Shown here one piece after another: positions 12,119 to 27,100 of a stretch of DNA of 64,000 nucleotides (position 1 is the first letter of the stretch; every line of letters begins with the position of its first letter). Source of the DNA: Spirodela intermedia (taxonomy: Eukaryota; Streptophyta; Magnoliopsida; Alismatales; Araceae); contig LR746270.1 in the NCBI GenBank assembly GCA_902729315.2, positions 2,078,501 to 2,142,500 of the forward strand, written 5' to 3'. The notes below the pieces were generated by a model. That model did no database searches and was not told the origin of the DNA. It saw only the letters and a list, made by a program, of their open reading frames with translations. Made by a program: the position numbers and the translations under genes.

Positions 12119-15100
12119 TCACAATTGTTGGGGCGGCGGGGGGGAGTCCGTGCGGGAGGAGATGACGAGCTGGTGCAGCGGCTTGAGAGCGGTCATCAGC
12201 TGCGCAAAGGAAGGGCGCAGGCTCGGGTCTCTGAAGAGAAGAGAAGAAAAAAAGAACAGTGATTGCATTGCAGGAGATGGAATCAAAGATTGAACAAGGG
12301 GATGAATGAATGAATGAATGAATAAAAGATTGTCACTTATTAATCTCCTCAATAACTTCTTTAAATTCTGGTATCCCACTCGTGATTCAGACGCGCTGTC
12401 AGAAGCTAGATTCCAACCTCTCAGCTGGGACAGGGCTGTCTTCGATTTGAATTATTTTCTAGGATATTCACGGGAATTAGCTATGTAGGCATTGGCAACT
12501 TGACAAGAATTATAAGATCAGAGTTCAGATGATAAGGGCAAGATTTTGACACATGCAGCAGATTATTTCTAACGTAAAACAGCCACACGCCAGCGCCAGT
12601 TATTGGAAAATATTCCCAAAACCTTGTTATTATGCAAATAGATACTTACGTCTGCCAGCATTCCCGGATAATCCTAGCGACTAAAGGATCAACCTCCCTT
12701 GGGATGTCAAGACGTCGATTCTGGAAACCGACGGCGCCCACCACCTGCATAGGGTTCATCCCTCTCCACGGCATCATCAATGTTGCAAGCTCCCACAAAA
12801 TGACCCCAAAGCTATAGACATCACACCTGCAGAACATTTCAAGAAACATTTACAGTGATTCAGAATACCATGTTCAAATTGGAAACAATTGCATTCCCTA
12901 GAAGACTCATCCAAACTAACACGCCTATAATATGTTCTGATAAAGAAACATTCAGCTGAAAAGCGGATTTTTCTAGGGGCTTCTCTCATCATTCAGAGAA
13001 CAACCAGGCTTTAGTAAGTAAAGAGTGGGGCTGTGGTTCAGACTAGAACAATGTCACAGGGAAGAAAGTTGTTCAGACTAGATAATGAAGAAAGCATAAG
13101 ACGTTTAAGATGCAAAACAGTACACCTCACACTCTTCATTTACACCAAATATGTCCAAATAAACAATGAGCTAACAATGAAGCAAAACGTTGCCTGGCAA
13201 GTGGTGCTGTTATAATTGTGGATTAAGAAAACATCACTGTAAGATGAGAAAGATGCTCTAGACTGATAACTCTTATCAATTCCATGGCGAATAACTTGGA
13301 AAACCAGAGTAAAAAAACCGCTCAACTTTGATACTCTACAAGAAGCAAAGAGAAGAAACTCTGCAGCACATCCCAAGTGAGGTTGTTTTATCCAGTGACC
13401 ACTATCTAGATCTTTAGCGAATAGCATATAATCGGTCTTTGCTGAAAACGTTAGGTGGGATTCTTCAAGCTACTCTACACGCCACGTGGATGGAAAAACC
13501 ATCAAAGAACTGAACTTCAGTCCTTCCCAATGAGTGTTGTTTATTTGAGGGAAGCCACATCTCGGATAAATTGTGTCCATGGTCCAAGACTTGACAAGGC
13601 CATCCATATTCCTCGCAATCATGTTTGAATCAATCCCATCAATGCTGAACCAGATTCCAAGCCATATTCCAAGCCATCTTAGAAGCATTTCTGAACCAGA
13701 TTCACCCACGTGAGCCATCAATGCTGCTAAAAAATTTAGTGGACAAAACGAAAGTAAATATCTCCCCCATTGAGTTTTTTCTCTCCTTCTGTACTCCTGA
13801 TGCTCCCAACTTTCTGTATACATGCACACACGCAGATAACACATGAATGACAATGGATAAGGGCTCCACATACATTGTACGGATCCTGTTAACATGAAGA
13901 TGGATCCCGTTTCAAAACATGCAAGTTTTTACTGGTTTTCAAAGCTACCAAGGTTGAAAGAAAGAATCCACAGAATGAGCTCTTACTGGAAACGGATCCT
14001 AAGCCATCATTTAAAAATACATTTTATAAAATATAAATAAAAATCACAGCAGTTATTTCACAATGTTTTAAAGAAAAAACAGTAAAATTTAAGCACTTTG
14101 AATTTTAATTGTTGGGGTGATTTTAATGTGGACAAGCGGATCTTCAAAAATATTGAAACAATTGATTGTTCATGCAGAACATAGAACATTCAAGTGAATT
14201 AGCCCAAGCGAATCGAAGAATATGACGGCCTCACTGAGATAAAACATGAAAAAATTAACAGTGACTACAATTCTTGCGTAAATTAGAACATGTGAGCCCT
14301 GTTGCACTGAGAATCTCAAAAGTGTCTAGAATTTTGATCCATCGAAGTAGGCATAATACGTATTTTCACGAATCAATGTTCATGGTTTGGTAGAATGCAA
14401 TTGGCAAAATGCTTCATTCATCACAGTAATTAAATCATGAAAATACCAGAATTCCCATGTTATTCAACAAACACTGTCAGCTGAAAAGGAAAGGAAGTGA
14501 CTGTATTTTAATCAGTTCCTGAATGCTATTAGTAGTTTACTGTTTATCCACTAGCCAAAGAAATAGCAACCTATCTTCTGACATACTGCATGCAATCTCT
14601 AGAGATCCTGATCATGAAATCTTATTGATAACTCAAATATCTTTTTGGAACTTAGAGCTACAGTGATTTCCCCGCAGATATCATAAGTTTAAGAATGCAA
14701 ATCTAGTAGCATTGACGAAATTAATCCCAAGATTGTGAATTACGTGAAGAATCAAAGCCAAAATACACCATCAAATAGTTTGTCACAGGTCAGGAATCAA
14801 ACTTACTTTTCATTTGATGGTTCATTGCACAGAACCTCCGGTGCCATCCATTCCGGCTAACGTACCCAATGAAATTTATGCAGGGAAAAGGTTAAGTTCC
14901 TTAATTAGCTAACCAAGAATTTACACTCGCCACCAAAATAGTAGAAATAATCAGCAGCAGTTGAACTCCAAAGATCCTGTAGAATTCGATCTTACCGTTC
15001 CAGCTGTGGATTTTGATGATAAAAATGTATTGTGCTTCAACCGTGACAAGCCAAAATCACAAACCTGCATACCAGTCAGAATGCTTCGAACATTAAACCA

Positions 15101-18100
15101 CTGATCTCGTATCGCATAAGATATTAATTTTCTGGTCAATTATAAAAAGTTAGCCTGAATTCTTCATTTCCACCAAAATTATTGGAACTGACTCCCACCT
15201 GGTCAATGGCATGAAATTGATTAATCCGCAGTCTACTAATTCCAGTTATGCCGTTATTAGATAGCTATGTGAAGAAAACGATAAGTGCCTAATGAGAAAG
15301 AGGCATAAAACTAATTGATGTTTCTCACCTAAAAAGTTTCATAACTATATGGTCACCCTATTCAATAAAATTATTATGTTCAGATATATGTACATCAATA
15401 TCAAATGAGCTAAGAAGATGATAACCATCACGCCAGAGGAACTTTAATTGGGAAACTACAGCGGTGTAATCCATCACACGGCATGGTATTCATGTCAGAT
15501 GGTACAGGAAGTGAAAATCAAAACTAAAGCTGAAGAAACTGAGGAAATAGATATTGTAGAAATCCGGTTCTAGAAACTTGTGATTTTGAATAGAATGGCC
15601 TCTCACGGGTAAGGAATAAGCTGGAAAAGTCGTACAAACAATAGGTGAATGCAATTTTTTGTATAAACTTGTCGTGCAACTCACTCTTCATTTTTATGCC
15701 GCACTTCTGTAGCAGCATCTCTCGGAAACAAAATGCATGCAGTTATTTCAGAAGAAGATCAAAGAAGACAAAATATTTCGAAAGGTACCAAACTGAAAAT
15801 TCAGAAAAGCAATAGTCAAGCATAGAGCTTTAGGACAGCAATATTTCTATCAGAAAGAATCTATAGGCTTTCCTCATGAATAGCAATTGAGGATGATTTC
15901 CTCCCATGTGTTTCTAAAAGGAATTTCGAAGCAACAAGAATTAGTGATGGAATCAAGGAAAATAAAAAAATTTCAAAGGTAACAAAAGCTTTCCAATACC
16001 TTGACATTCCAATCCTTATCCACCAACAAATTTGACGACTTCAAATCTCGATGTACAATTATGGGAGTACTCGTATGCAAACAATTCATGCCCTTGGCCT
16101 AAAGAACAAGGCAACTGGATGTTAAAGATACATAATGTGCAGTACAAACTCATATGCAACTAATCTTGATGCTTTGACAGTTCCTACCACATCAAGGGCC
16201 ATTTTAATTCGACGCTTCTCATCAATCTTGCAATCAGAACGATGAAGGATTCTATACAAACTCCCTCTGAAAAAGGAATCAGCCAAAATGATACAACCAT
16301 ACCCTGTCAGGCCAATATTTACACATAAAAATCAATCGAATTTTCACAAGTACAAGACATAGAATTACTGAAGCATGAGAAAATAAGAAAATTCTTATGA
16401 GGCATTTCAAGATACCTCATGAATGCAACTCCATTATGTCATGCAATTTATGATGGCATTGTGAAAAAAGTCAAAAATGAGATAGTGTTTTCCATGTCCT
16501 CCCAAGAGATTGGCATATTTAACAAACAAACCCAAAGGATGTTTATAACCAACCTTGGTGTATAACAAAATACATAAAAATTCACTTGGTGAACCACCAA
16601 ACTAGTCCAACTATTTTGGAGTGAATAGCATTGAAGTTCATCGAGTCCAATCTTATTTCCTGATAGAGAGAGACTCATAGAATACAACGTAACTGAAATA
16701 TCATCATATGAGATGGTCTCTGGGTATTTACTGTCAGTACACATTTTTATCTTATTCTTGAGAATACACCAAAAAAAAGAAATCATCGATCCTTAGTTCA
16801 AGAAGGTAAAAAATTCTAAAAATCGAGGGGTCACCGATTAATTTTCTCCATATTCCTACGAATCCAAAAACTCTGATCCTAAAATAGAGAAATACATCCA
16901 GCATGTGACACGATTTTTAGCTTCCTGAAGGCTGCTAGGTCAGGTTGGTCCCGAAATTAGATCAGGTTTCACGAATGCCAATCTAAATCGGAACCAGGTT
17001 TTTAAGCAGTAATGCGATTTAAAGCGTCTATCAGTCTTTCACTTTTGACCCAGCATTGAATGATTCCACAGACCACAGCTCCATAAGCAGGAGCAGTCTA
17101 CACCATCTGAATCGTCCAATTGACAGTTGAAACGTACCACTAACCAGCCATGCACCTCCCAATCCCGTTTTGGAACAGGCCTATCACTTACTGAGTCTAC
17201 AGTGACATTACAATGTTGTCTCCCTACATCATTCCATCTTTCACTACAATCCATCAACATCCACCGCCACTTGGCAGAAAAGATCTCAATTAGACCATCT
17301 CTTCTTCAAAACTGGGTCAAAACTTCACATGACATTACCCTGAAGAGCAAGACTGACACAACAAATAATAACCACATCCTCACTCCCAGTGAAGAGGGAA
17401 AAGAAGTGGGTTAGTGTCAATTGCATGACAAGATTGGCAAAACTTCAGACTTGAAAGAACCAGGATCTCACTATACACAATTCAAAAATTTACACCATGA
17501 TGGGAATCAGGAAGACGATCCCATCCCTGATTCAGATAGGATTAACCCGAATCTGAAAAATGAAACAAACTTTCAACTAAAAAATTACTGTGCATGAAGT
17601 GGTAGGATACCATAAACTGTCTGATGAAAACATTTGAACCATGATGTTGCCACAGCATAGGTATATACTATTGATCACTAGCCACCACTAAGTAGTTCCG
17701 TGATAACTCTAAGTAGCCACTCAGCCAGTTAAATAACGTCTAACTGTTTTAAAAAACACTCTGAAATTCAGTTAGGCTGAAAGATAAAGGTTTTGGTATT
17801 CTTCTTCATTTATTTTTCCTCAATATTTTAAAGATTATTAAGTTAAGCCAATATAGCAACCTGCCTTCAGCGAAAATGGATCAATCAACCACAATCTACG
17901 AATAGAGATTAGCCCTAGCTGACTCCCAATCAAAATATAATCCTTAAACCTAAACCTATTGGATGATCTTGAGTTTAGAAGAATGCTCCCTCGATGTACA
18001 TCTATGTGTGTAACAGTAAAACTCCTACCTATCTATCTATTCTCCATCACTAGGTGTCTGTGGATCTCCCACTGTGGATCTCCATCACTATTGTTCAACA

Positions 18101-21100
18101 TCTTATCTTACTCCACTGGCACTTTGTTCCAAAATCTGTGATCGTTCATAAATCACTATCATGAAAAAACATTTACGGTTTTCGAATCTTGAGTGTTAAG
18201 TTAATGAAGAAAAATTAACACAACTCTAAACATCTAATTGATTGTGTCATTGTACATTGTAACATTCCTTTCACTTGCCAATCTTAGTTACTGCTGGTAC
18301 CACAAAAATTACAATGATCTATCACATTCAGTTTAAAGTAAAAAAAAACTTCTTCACTATCTCTAAGATGCAATATCTCCAAAGTTACCAGCCATTCCGT
18401 TGTAGGAATCTTTTAGGGGCTCTATTTAAATTTATATATCTTGCATTCTCTTGGCTGTATCTGTAACTAGCATATCCAAAACCTTACCTCACATCATACT
18501 ATAGAACAGTCAATAATGATTAAACCAAAAAGTAACCAACTGGTGATCAGACATGGAGAAACGGTCAGAGAAGTAAATGGGAAGTACATTGCTACAATTC
18601 CACTATAAATCTGTAACTAGAATCCTAGAAAAATTATCACTCCCTGACTGGCAATTTCATGTATTCCAGTGAAAAATAGTGAGTACATTATTTTTATTTA
18701 ACAGATCACCAACATTACCTATGCACATAAGTAATGACTAAAAAATTATTATTATATTCGGGATCATGAAAATCAAAACGAAAAAAAACTTCTGCGATAG
18801 TTTGATAAGCATCCACGCACATATTTTAGAAGGAAGAAGGCCCAAAAGCCAATAAGAGAGTAACGGTCAGCATTACTTCAGGACGGAGGGAAGGAGAAGT
18901 TTTGACAGGTAGCAGTTACTTAGGAGCAGTTATAGTAAGGAGCAGTTATAGCAAGGAGCAATTACAGCAAAGAGCAGTTATGGCAAGAAGCAGGATATAA
19001 GGAGCAAGAGAGGAAGGAATCTAGGGGGAAAAATCGGTGGTATTATGCTCGTGGATCAACGAGAGGGTTTGGGGGTTCCAGATCAGGAGTTGTATGCAAC
19101 TCTCCAACCAGTTCTTAATTCTTCTAGTATTTCTGTCTCTTCATTTGTTTCTGTTTCTGTCTTATTTTCATTAAATAAGACAAGTTCGTTATTCTCTGAT
19201 TTGGGATCTTATCATAGTTCCTCAAAACAAAGTGGTTGTGAAATTAAACTCAGAAAACTCGCTAAAAGCAACCAGAATGTTGCTATCAAAAATCAAATGC
19301 AAACAGTGTAATTTACTGCACAACATTTAATCAACAATTATAAATAGGAGAGACCTTTGAAAACAAAAAATTCTACCTTGGGAGAAATTCGGAGATAATA
19401 GAAAGGTTAGGAGGACGAGTGACAGCCCCCATGAAATGGATAACATTTGGGTGGCACAATCTCTGCATGATTCGTACCTGACATCAAAGATACATCATTG
19501 TCTTCTTAACATTAACGTGTGATTAAAATCTACAGATATAACTATTAAAGTAATGTATCAACAAAATAAAGTATTTTTGAAGAAAATTCACGTGAAAGAA
19601 TCTAGTCACTCACTTCTCGTCGAAACTCGGCCAAAGCATCTCCAGAAAAATCCTGATCTAAGAATTTTTTCACAGCCACTTCCTGTCATTAAAAAGATCC
19701 AAAGGGCAAAGCGGGCCATATTAGATAAATAGAATATCTTATGTCAAAGAAGAATGTTACTGAGCTCCTAGCACAGATGTCGTATGATGAAATCTATTAT
19801 CTACTCTTTTACTTGAAAGAACACTCACATTAGCTATGGTTTTTATTGGTAAACATGAATTTCCCTATATTACATGGACTTTAGTATTTGACCAATCCAA
19901 TCACAATCTGGATTCGACCAGTGTCACCTGATTTCATTCCTGATGTGAAGATAATGACTATAATCATTGGCATACATTAATGGACGTCTTTGGAAATCCT
20001 ATTTGACAACTATCGAAGTAATTGTCATCATATTTCATGTAAATACTTCTAGAATGTAGCAGATACAGGCAAGAGAATGCAAGAAGTGCGAAGTCAAAAA
20101 AGTTGTACTGAGATCTACTTAGCAAAAGTTGAACCCATGGCATGAAAACAATCATGGTAGTACATCATGAATCAAACAATGGGCTTCACCTCCCCTTTCA
20201 GGTTAAAAATCTTTGATACCAAGGAAGACGAAACAGGAGAGAAAAAACCTAACTTGTTTCCGACTGAACCTTCCATTGCATTTGCTAAGAAAACGATGGA
20301 TACACAAAAACAGTATTATTATCCAACTCTGGGCATAGTATCTACGAAGTACATTATGCAAGATATCCAAAAAGGCCATTTACAAAAAAATGAAAAATCA
20401 ATACAAAATAAGGAAAAAAAGTATGCCCCACAGCATTCCCCACTGTGTACGGTGACATAAATTATTATATTTGAAGAAATGTACTAGTGGATCAGTAATA
20501 ATGACAAAACCTCTCATTAGATTCCAATATAAATTTCTCCCAAAGTCTTCAGCAGAATAAAATCATCCAAAGCACTTCGTAATACATCTGATGCACAATA
20601 CTTATTTTCTCACGTTTTCTACTGGCTCTGGAACAGCATATCAAGGACACCAATAAATAAAGTAGAAATCAGAGAAATGATTTGACTCACCTTGCCATTC
20701 CAATCAGCACGGTATACCTCCCCATAAGACCCTAACATAACAAGAAATTTGAAATTATTCATTTCATTTAAAAAGTTTTACACAGAAAATATACTGGAGT
20801 TACATTTCTTTCTACATTCCCATTTTAAAGTCGCTGAAATAAATTAGAAGATAATACGAAGAATAAATAAACAGAAAAGGGGGTTACTGTACACTAATTT
20901 GAACCCTATGCAGAGCAGACAAAAAAAACCTGGAAAATCTGCGCAGAAAGTTCTGACACTGAAAGTTATGCAAATTAAATCCAAACTGTTAGATTTTTTT
21001 TGTGATTGTTCCACTGAATTTATGAATAAATCAAAGGATCAATGATAAAATCTTACCATCTATATTATGCATACAAAACATTCCACAGAAACCTAAAATA

Positions 21101-24100
21101 CAGCTTCATCATGTGTCCAGGATCTCTAAACAAATATATATTAATTTTAATTTTCTGTTCACCTCGGCATAAGAAGGCATTGAATTACTTCAACAGGCGT
21201 CTCTTTTCAAATGTTGGGGCCCTGATCTTTGGTTACAGTACCAATAATTCAAGGAATTTTTTTAGGATCAGAACCAGATGCCTAAAAACTCTCTTTCTAT
21301 GCACTGATTTGGGGGGGCCTTCCCCCAAAGTACCAGAAATAAATAATGAGACAGCATTTGTCATTATACAGTTTAGATCATCCATGAGGTCCTACTAAAA
21401 ATGAAAATTTTGAACCAGATGTAGAGGAAAAATCACGCTCAACAATAAGGTTGGCCAAGAATAGCAATGGTGACAAAAAGGCAAAATTATTGAGACAAAA
21501 CTTGATATATTACCTAACCCGATCCTTTCACCAATTGCAAGGACCTCCCATGGGACCTCAAATTCAGCTACATCATCTAACACGGGATCAAGATTTTGTA
21601 TTGGTGTCTGCTGTGGAATTATTGAAGGTCCAGGATCTTTCAGTAGAAATCTGGAGTTCATAAATCTGTCATTCGTGCATCTTCTCCAAAAATATTTGTC
21701 AGCAGAGTTTTTCACATCACTAGGTCCACACAAAATGTTACTCTGCCGAACTAGTCGGTGATCAGCCTTGCTTTCATGCTTCGTTTCTAAAGATTCAGTA
21801 TTCACAACCTCGCCATCTATGACACTATGATGAACCGATACTGGGTAACATTGATCCAAACCTGACTCTTTCTTTCCATCTTCACAGGCAGAGCGACTGC
21901 TACTCACCTCAAAGGAGCTACCAGTGCTTTTCAAATCAGAGTTCAAAACTCCAGGACTGGCTGAGCTCAAAGATGATAATGATGAAGTATTAAGATCTTT
22001 CACAACATTTTTCCGTGGAAGGAGACTTGTATCATATATCTCATTGCATGAAGACCGGTTTTTCCAAAACATGGGAGGAGGCGGACTTCCAGAACCTGCA
22101 ACTATGTTTACTCTACTCCTCTGAAAGTCATCTTTACAAGTTTCAGTGGGTTTGTGACACTGAGGAGCTCTATCAGATCCAGTCAACTGGAATGGATTAA
22201 ATTCAGCAAAAAGGTTTCCAGAGTCTATGATATCTTGCCCACTGACCAAGGGAATTTCAATATCCACTTTCTGAGGAACCGCGCTTGTAGATGGTCCAAA
22301 CTGATTTGGATTACCACCTAGAACTTCATTCAACATTTTTTTCCCGGAACGGCTGAAACTGCTTGAAGAAAATTCTCCACTACTTGCACTTGAAGATGAT
22401 GAATTTTTAGGTTTCATCATCTTACCCATAATCTCACTGTTCTCTGAAGTTGATTTCCCAATCCCTGCATCACAATGATTTGGCTCTATCCACAGAAGAG
22501 GTGACATTGAATCATTAGCTGTCCAAGAGGCTTGATTCATCGTCCTTTGATTACCAAATTCCAAGGAATTACCCCAAGCGCTAAGAACATCAGCTGGAAT
22601 AAGGGTTCCAGGGGCGGCCATCAGATCAACCAGAAACTCCCTGAGAGAGGGAGACAGAAAAAAATGAACATCACAATCAAGAAAAAATTTCATAATAAAT
22701 TTATATCATTAACTTGAAATAAATATCAATTTCTCCGATATCTTCAACAGTAAAAGAAGGGTACATATAGTTGACGATATAAGTATATTATTTTCACCAC
22801 CTTGGAGACCGCAAATATGCAATATGAATATTGGAATAAATAAAAAAATAAAATATTTATTCTGTACATTGTCTCTTACTCTTCAACACACTACACTTGC
22901 CCCATATCTCTATTTCTCCATCATATAATAGTGTTTTCCATTTTGATTCCATTCTCCTACACTTGTGGCATTTCCTTCCTATTCTATTATTCATCTATGC
23001 TTCATACCTGCCTTTGACTTACATTCGTCTATTGTTTGAATCCCTTTCCTCTGTTGTTTTCGATACATATTTCTTTTATATCCTCCATATAGTTCCTTCT
23101 AAGATTTTACAACAGACTAAAGCTTCATTTTACTTCATACACTTGACATATCCATTGTCAATAGAAATACCACTAGTTACGAAACAACTTGGCCCAAGAA
23201 GAATGTCAACAGAAATACAGCCCCTCACAGGCAAGAAGAATATCTTGAACTTTTGAAGCCCCCTAAAAACTATCATCCAGATCTTTCTGCATTTTTGAGG
23301 TGTCTCACAGATCAAGGCTTTTAAAGTCATGGGTAACTTTCCAATTAAAAAATGAGAAATTTTCAAAACCATAAATTAGTGATTTTATATTTTAGTGTGA
23401 ATAAATTCGACCTTGCCTTGACAAATGGCTGCCAGTTCTGTGAAAAGGAGGATTCAACCAAATAAGACTAAACTTTTGGCAAGTTTAATCGCAAGTACAA
23501 TCACTGAACTTTTGGCATCATTTTGGTCAGACGAGCCACCTACTGGGCTAATCCACTCAATACTCTACAGCACATTAGTAAGCTTTCAAGAGGAATAACA
23601 GTTCTATAGATGAGCAGTAGATTTAGATATAGTTTGATATTCGAAACCTGCACTTCTTTTTCACTTGCCTTTACATATGTTGATCTCCCATTGCCTGGCC
23701 AATATTAGCTTGGTGATTCCCATGTGCCCACACTTATCATGAATCAGTGTTATGGTGGTATCAAAGAGGGGACAGAAATTAGGCCGGTGGCAGGTCACTA
23801 ATCTATGGAATCAGCCGCTAACTATACAAGCCAGGTAGCTTGGACTTGCTTAGCCCACTAGATGTGGGACACTAAAATTTCCCCAACACTCACTGCCATG
23901 CAAAAACTGGGATCGCAGCATGAGCAAGAACAAAAGTAGAAGAAGGAAAGGAAGGAGGATGTGGAGGAGAAGAAGGACAAAAAGGACCTGATTTTGGCTG
24001 AGGAAATAGAAGAAGAACGCGAGAGTACCACATTGTCAGCAATGAAAAAAGAAGATGAACGGAGAAGCTACCCACTTCCTCTTCCTTTTTCTCGGCTTCT

Positions 24101-27100
24101 TTTGTCCCCACCAAGTTGCCAATTACCTGAGTAAAACCACGTTCTTTCTTCACATTAAACATGTTACAAATATCACCTAACAGCTGAACATACATCCTTC
24201 TAATTTATTTTTTCTTTTGGTCATTTCTTTTCCTTTAGATTGGATGAAAACCACACCCCAGCTCAAATTTCTTGGCATCAGGAGGCCTTAGCTGACTGTA
24301 CACTGACTGATGAAATACAGTTTTATGATGATAATGGGGGCAATGATTATAACTATACTTATTATCATTAGCCCCAACTTGTTCAGAGCTTGAACCTTAA
24401 TTTCTTCCTTCAAGAAGAAATTGCTTCCCACTACCTATGGAGATAAACCAGAAAATAACGTTCTATGTAGATGAAATGCTAAACACTGTCTACAATGAAA
24501 ACACTTTTCATCTGTTCATTGATATTTATCTTATTTTAATAAGATTCACAAGACCAACCTAGTATCCATTTGTTGACCATTACTTCCAATAAGCATCAAG
24601 AAAAAATGGTTCACACATTTTTTATATTATTGATTTCAACTCGACAAGTGACACTGCATTCATTAGGGAAAGTTCAGATGCTCGTGACAGAAAATGGCTC
24701 ACTTTTGGAAAAGCTGGTCACCACAAAAAGAGGGTTCTTCTACCATAAAAGAAAAATCACATAATTTATTTTTTATGCCAATTAAATATGAAAAAAATAA
24801 CCGGCAATTAGTTATGGCAGGATTCGCATGGAAAATACAAATAACAGCAGATTCAGACATGTTTCAATGTCAGAGAAAATGCAACTATGGCGGAGTGGAT
24901 ATCGCAAAATAAAACCAGAATATGGATAACCAAGGTGCACACCTGTTATCCAACTTAATGATATTGACAGCATCATCATCAACACCAGTATAATGACTTC
25001 CCTTGACCAGCTTGCAAGGAATGCCAACATGATCTGCCAAAACCTACAGTTGAATAAAGATAATAAGTTCACCAAGTAAGCTACCATATCTCGCTATATC
25101 TATTCCTATCACAGACAAATGAAACACAGGAGTGAAAATATTTTAATAAAAAGTTGAAAGATCAGGCAGTGATACAAGATCCTAATACGCAACATGAAGA
25201 CAATCGGCAGATTTTGGGTGTTCTACTGTTGAAAAAGTAGTTTACTGTTACCAGACAGCTATTTAGATAAGTAAATTAAAAGATTCTTTTCTGGCAACAT
25301 ATAAGGTCAAAACTATCGCAAGAAAATAAGGGAAAAAATAACGACAATTAGAGGCAAGCCGGTTTCCTTCGATGAAATTAAGATTGCCCAATTCCTAAGA
25401 CACCTAGAAACGTTCCACAAAGTCAAGATAATATTTGCATCAATTCTTTCATGGTGTACCACCACCCAAAAAAAAAGAGAACAAGGAACCAAATTTCACC
25501 TCATCTAAAATACTTAAATTCACTTCAATAAAACACAAGATAAGGAGATTGAAATCAAATAGCATGCATGGTATGTTTATACACAAAATAAGCCCTACAA
25601 CTCTAGAGAAGGATTCCATCTGTCACGTCCATCTCACTTGAATCTTCTTTTGCTCACACTAGAACAAGAATCTTACTATCAGCCACTTCAGGGGGAAGTG
25701 GGGAGGGTGACCGCAAGAGGTGTAGACCAAAGCAGACGATTCACAAATCCGATTTAGAATAGGAGCATGAAGCAAGAACGGACGGGATAGGGATCAGGAT
25801 TGGACTTCCCGAATAGCCTGTTCCTGGACTTCATTAGCCGTATCCCCCAGCCAGACTGAATCAGACTGACCAGGAACAACAACAGGCCAATCAATCTTTT
25901 GAGTCAGCCAATCAAGCCTTGAAGTCGAAACTCATTAAAAATATATGTATTCAGATTGGAACAAGCCATTTCAAGAAATACCCAGATAGGGTCCATGTGA
26001 ACCAAAAGGACATTACAGACCAAAATGAGGGTAAAAACTCTCTTTGAAGCGTATAAAAAAAAATAATGTAGAATGAAAAGCCAATCTCCACAACCGAATA
26101 ATGAAGACAATTAGAAAGCAAGGAGATTGAATGAAAAGACTGTGGGAGCGGATTTCAAAAATTCATGGAATGTGAAGTTTACATCCTACAACCTTCACTA
26201 AGGATTATCAGTGATACCTTAATTCAAAGTCAAAAGAACCTGCAGCAAATGACCAGGGATAAACTAACTGAAATCAGAAAACATATTTAGAAAGAATTGA
26301 AAAACATAACCACGGAAGTAGATGCCAATAAATACAGTTAAAAATAAAATGGCACAAAAAGAATGTTATTTCCTAATAATCCTGCACATAATAAAAGGAA
26401 AGTTATCAAGAAACAGCAAAAGAGAAACTGCCCTTAACCTTGAAAAGAAGCGCACGGTGACGAGAGAGACCAATATCTATGCTACCAATAGCCAATAAGC
26501 TTGTCTGTAGAGAAGCTCGCAGCTCAGAACTTCGTTCCATCCACCTTGCAAGGAAATCACTGCCATCCCTTACAGGACCACCCATATGCTCAGAAACAAG
26601 ATCAGAAATTCTTTGCACGAGAAGATTAACCTCAGAAGAGGGGCAGTCTAAGGCAATACAGTAAGCAATTTGCTCCAACTCTACAATGGCAGGGTCAATT
26701 GCCCGATTTACGATTATAACTTCAAAACCAAGATCCCCAATATTTGTTTGGAGATCTGCAAGGGAAGGCATCTTTCCGTGACCCACTGGATCAACACATA
26801 GGCCAAATATATCACAAAAGCCATCCATCACTTTCACATCATAATCGAGCACATTGTAATCCTGGCAATAAACAGATGCAGCAAGGATCAAAAAACTGAA
26901 TGGGAAACATAACCACTTCCTGACCCACTACAAATAATAACCAAGAATGAGAAAATGTCATAGGTAGGCATTACAAGCTTCTAAATTTCAAATCTCATAT
27001 TCCTCGATATGGGCCAACAAACAGATGAACAGATGTATGAAAGATCCAAAAAACAGAACGGGAAACATAACACCGTTCTGACACAAAATGAAATAGAAGC

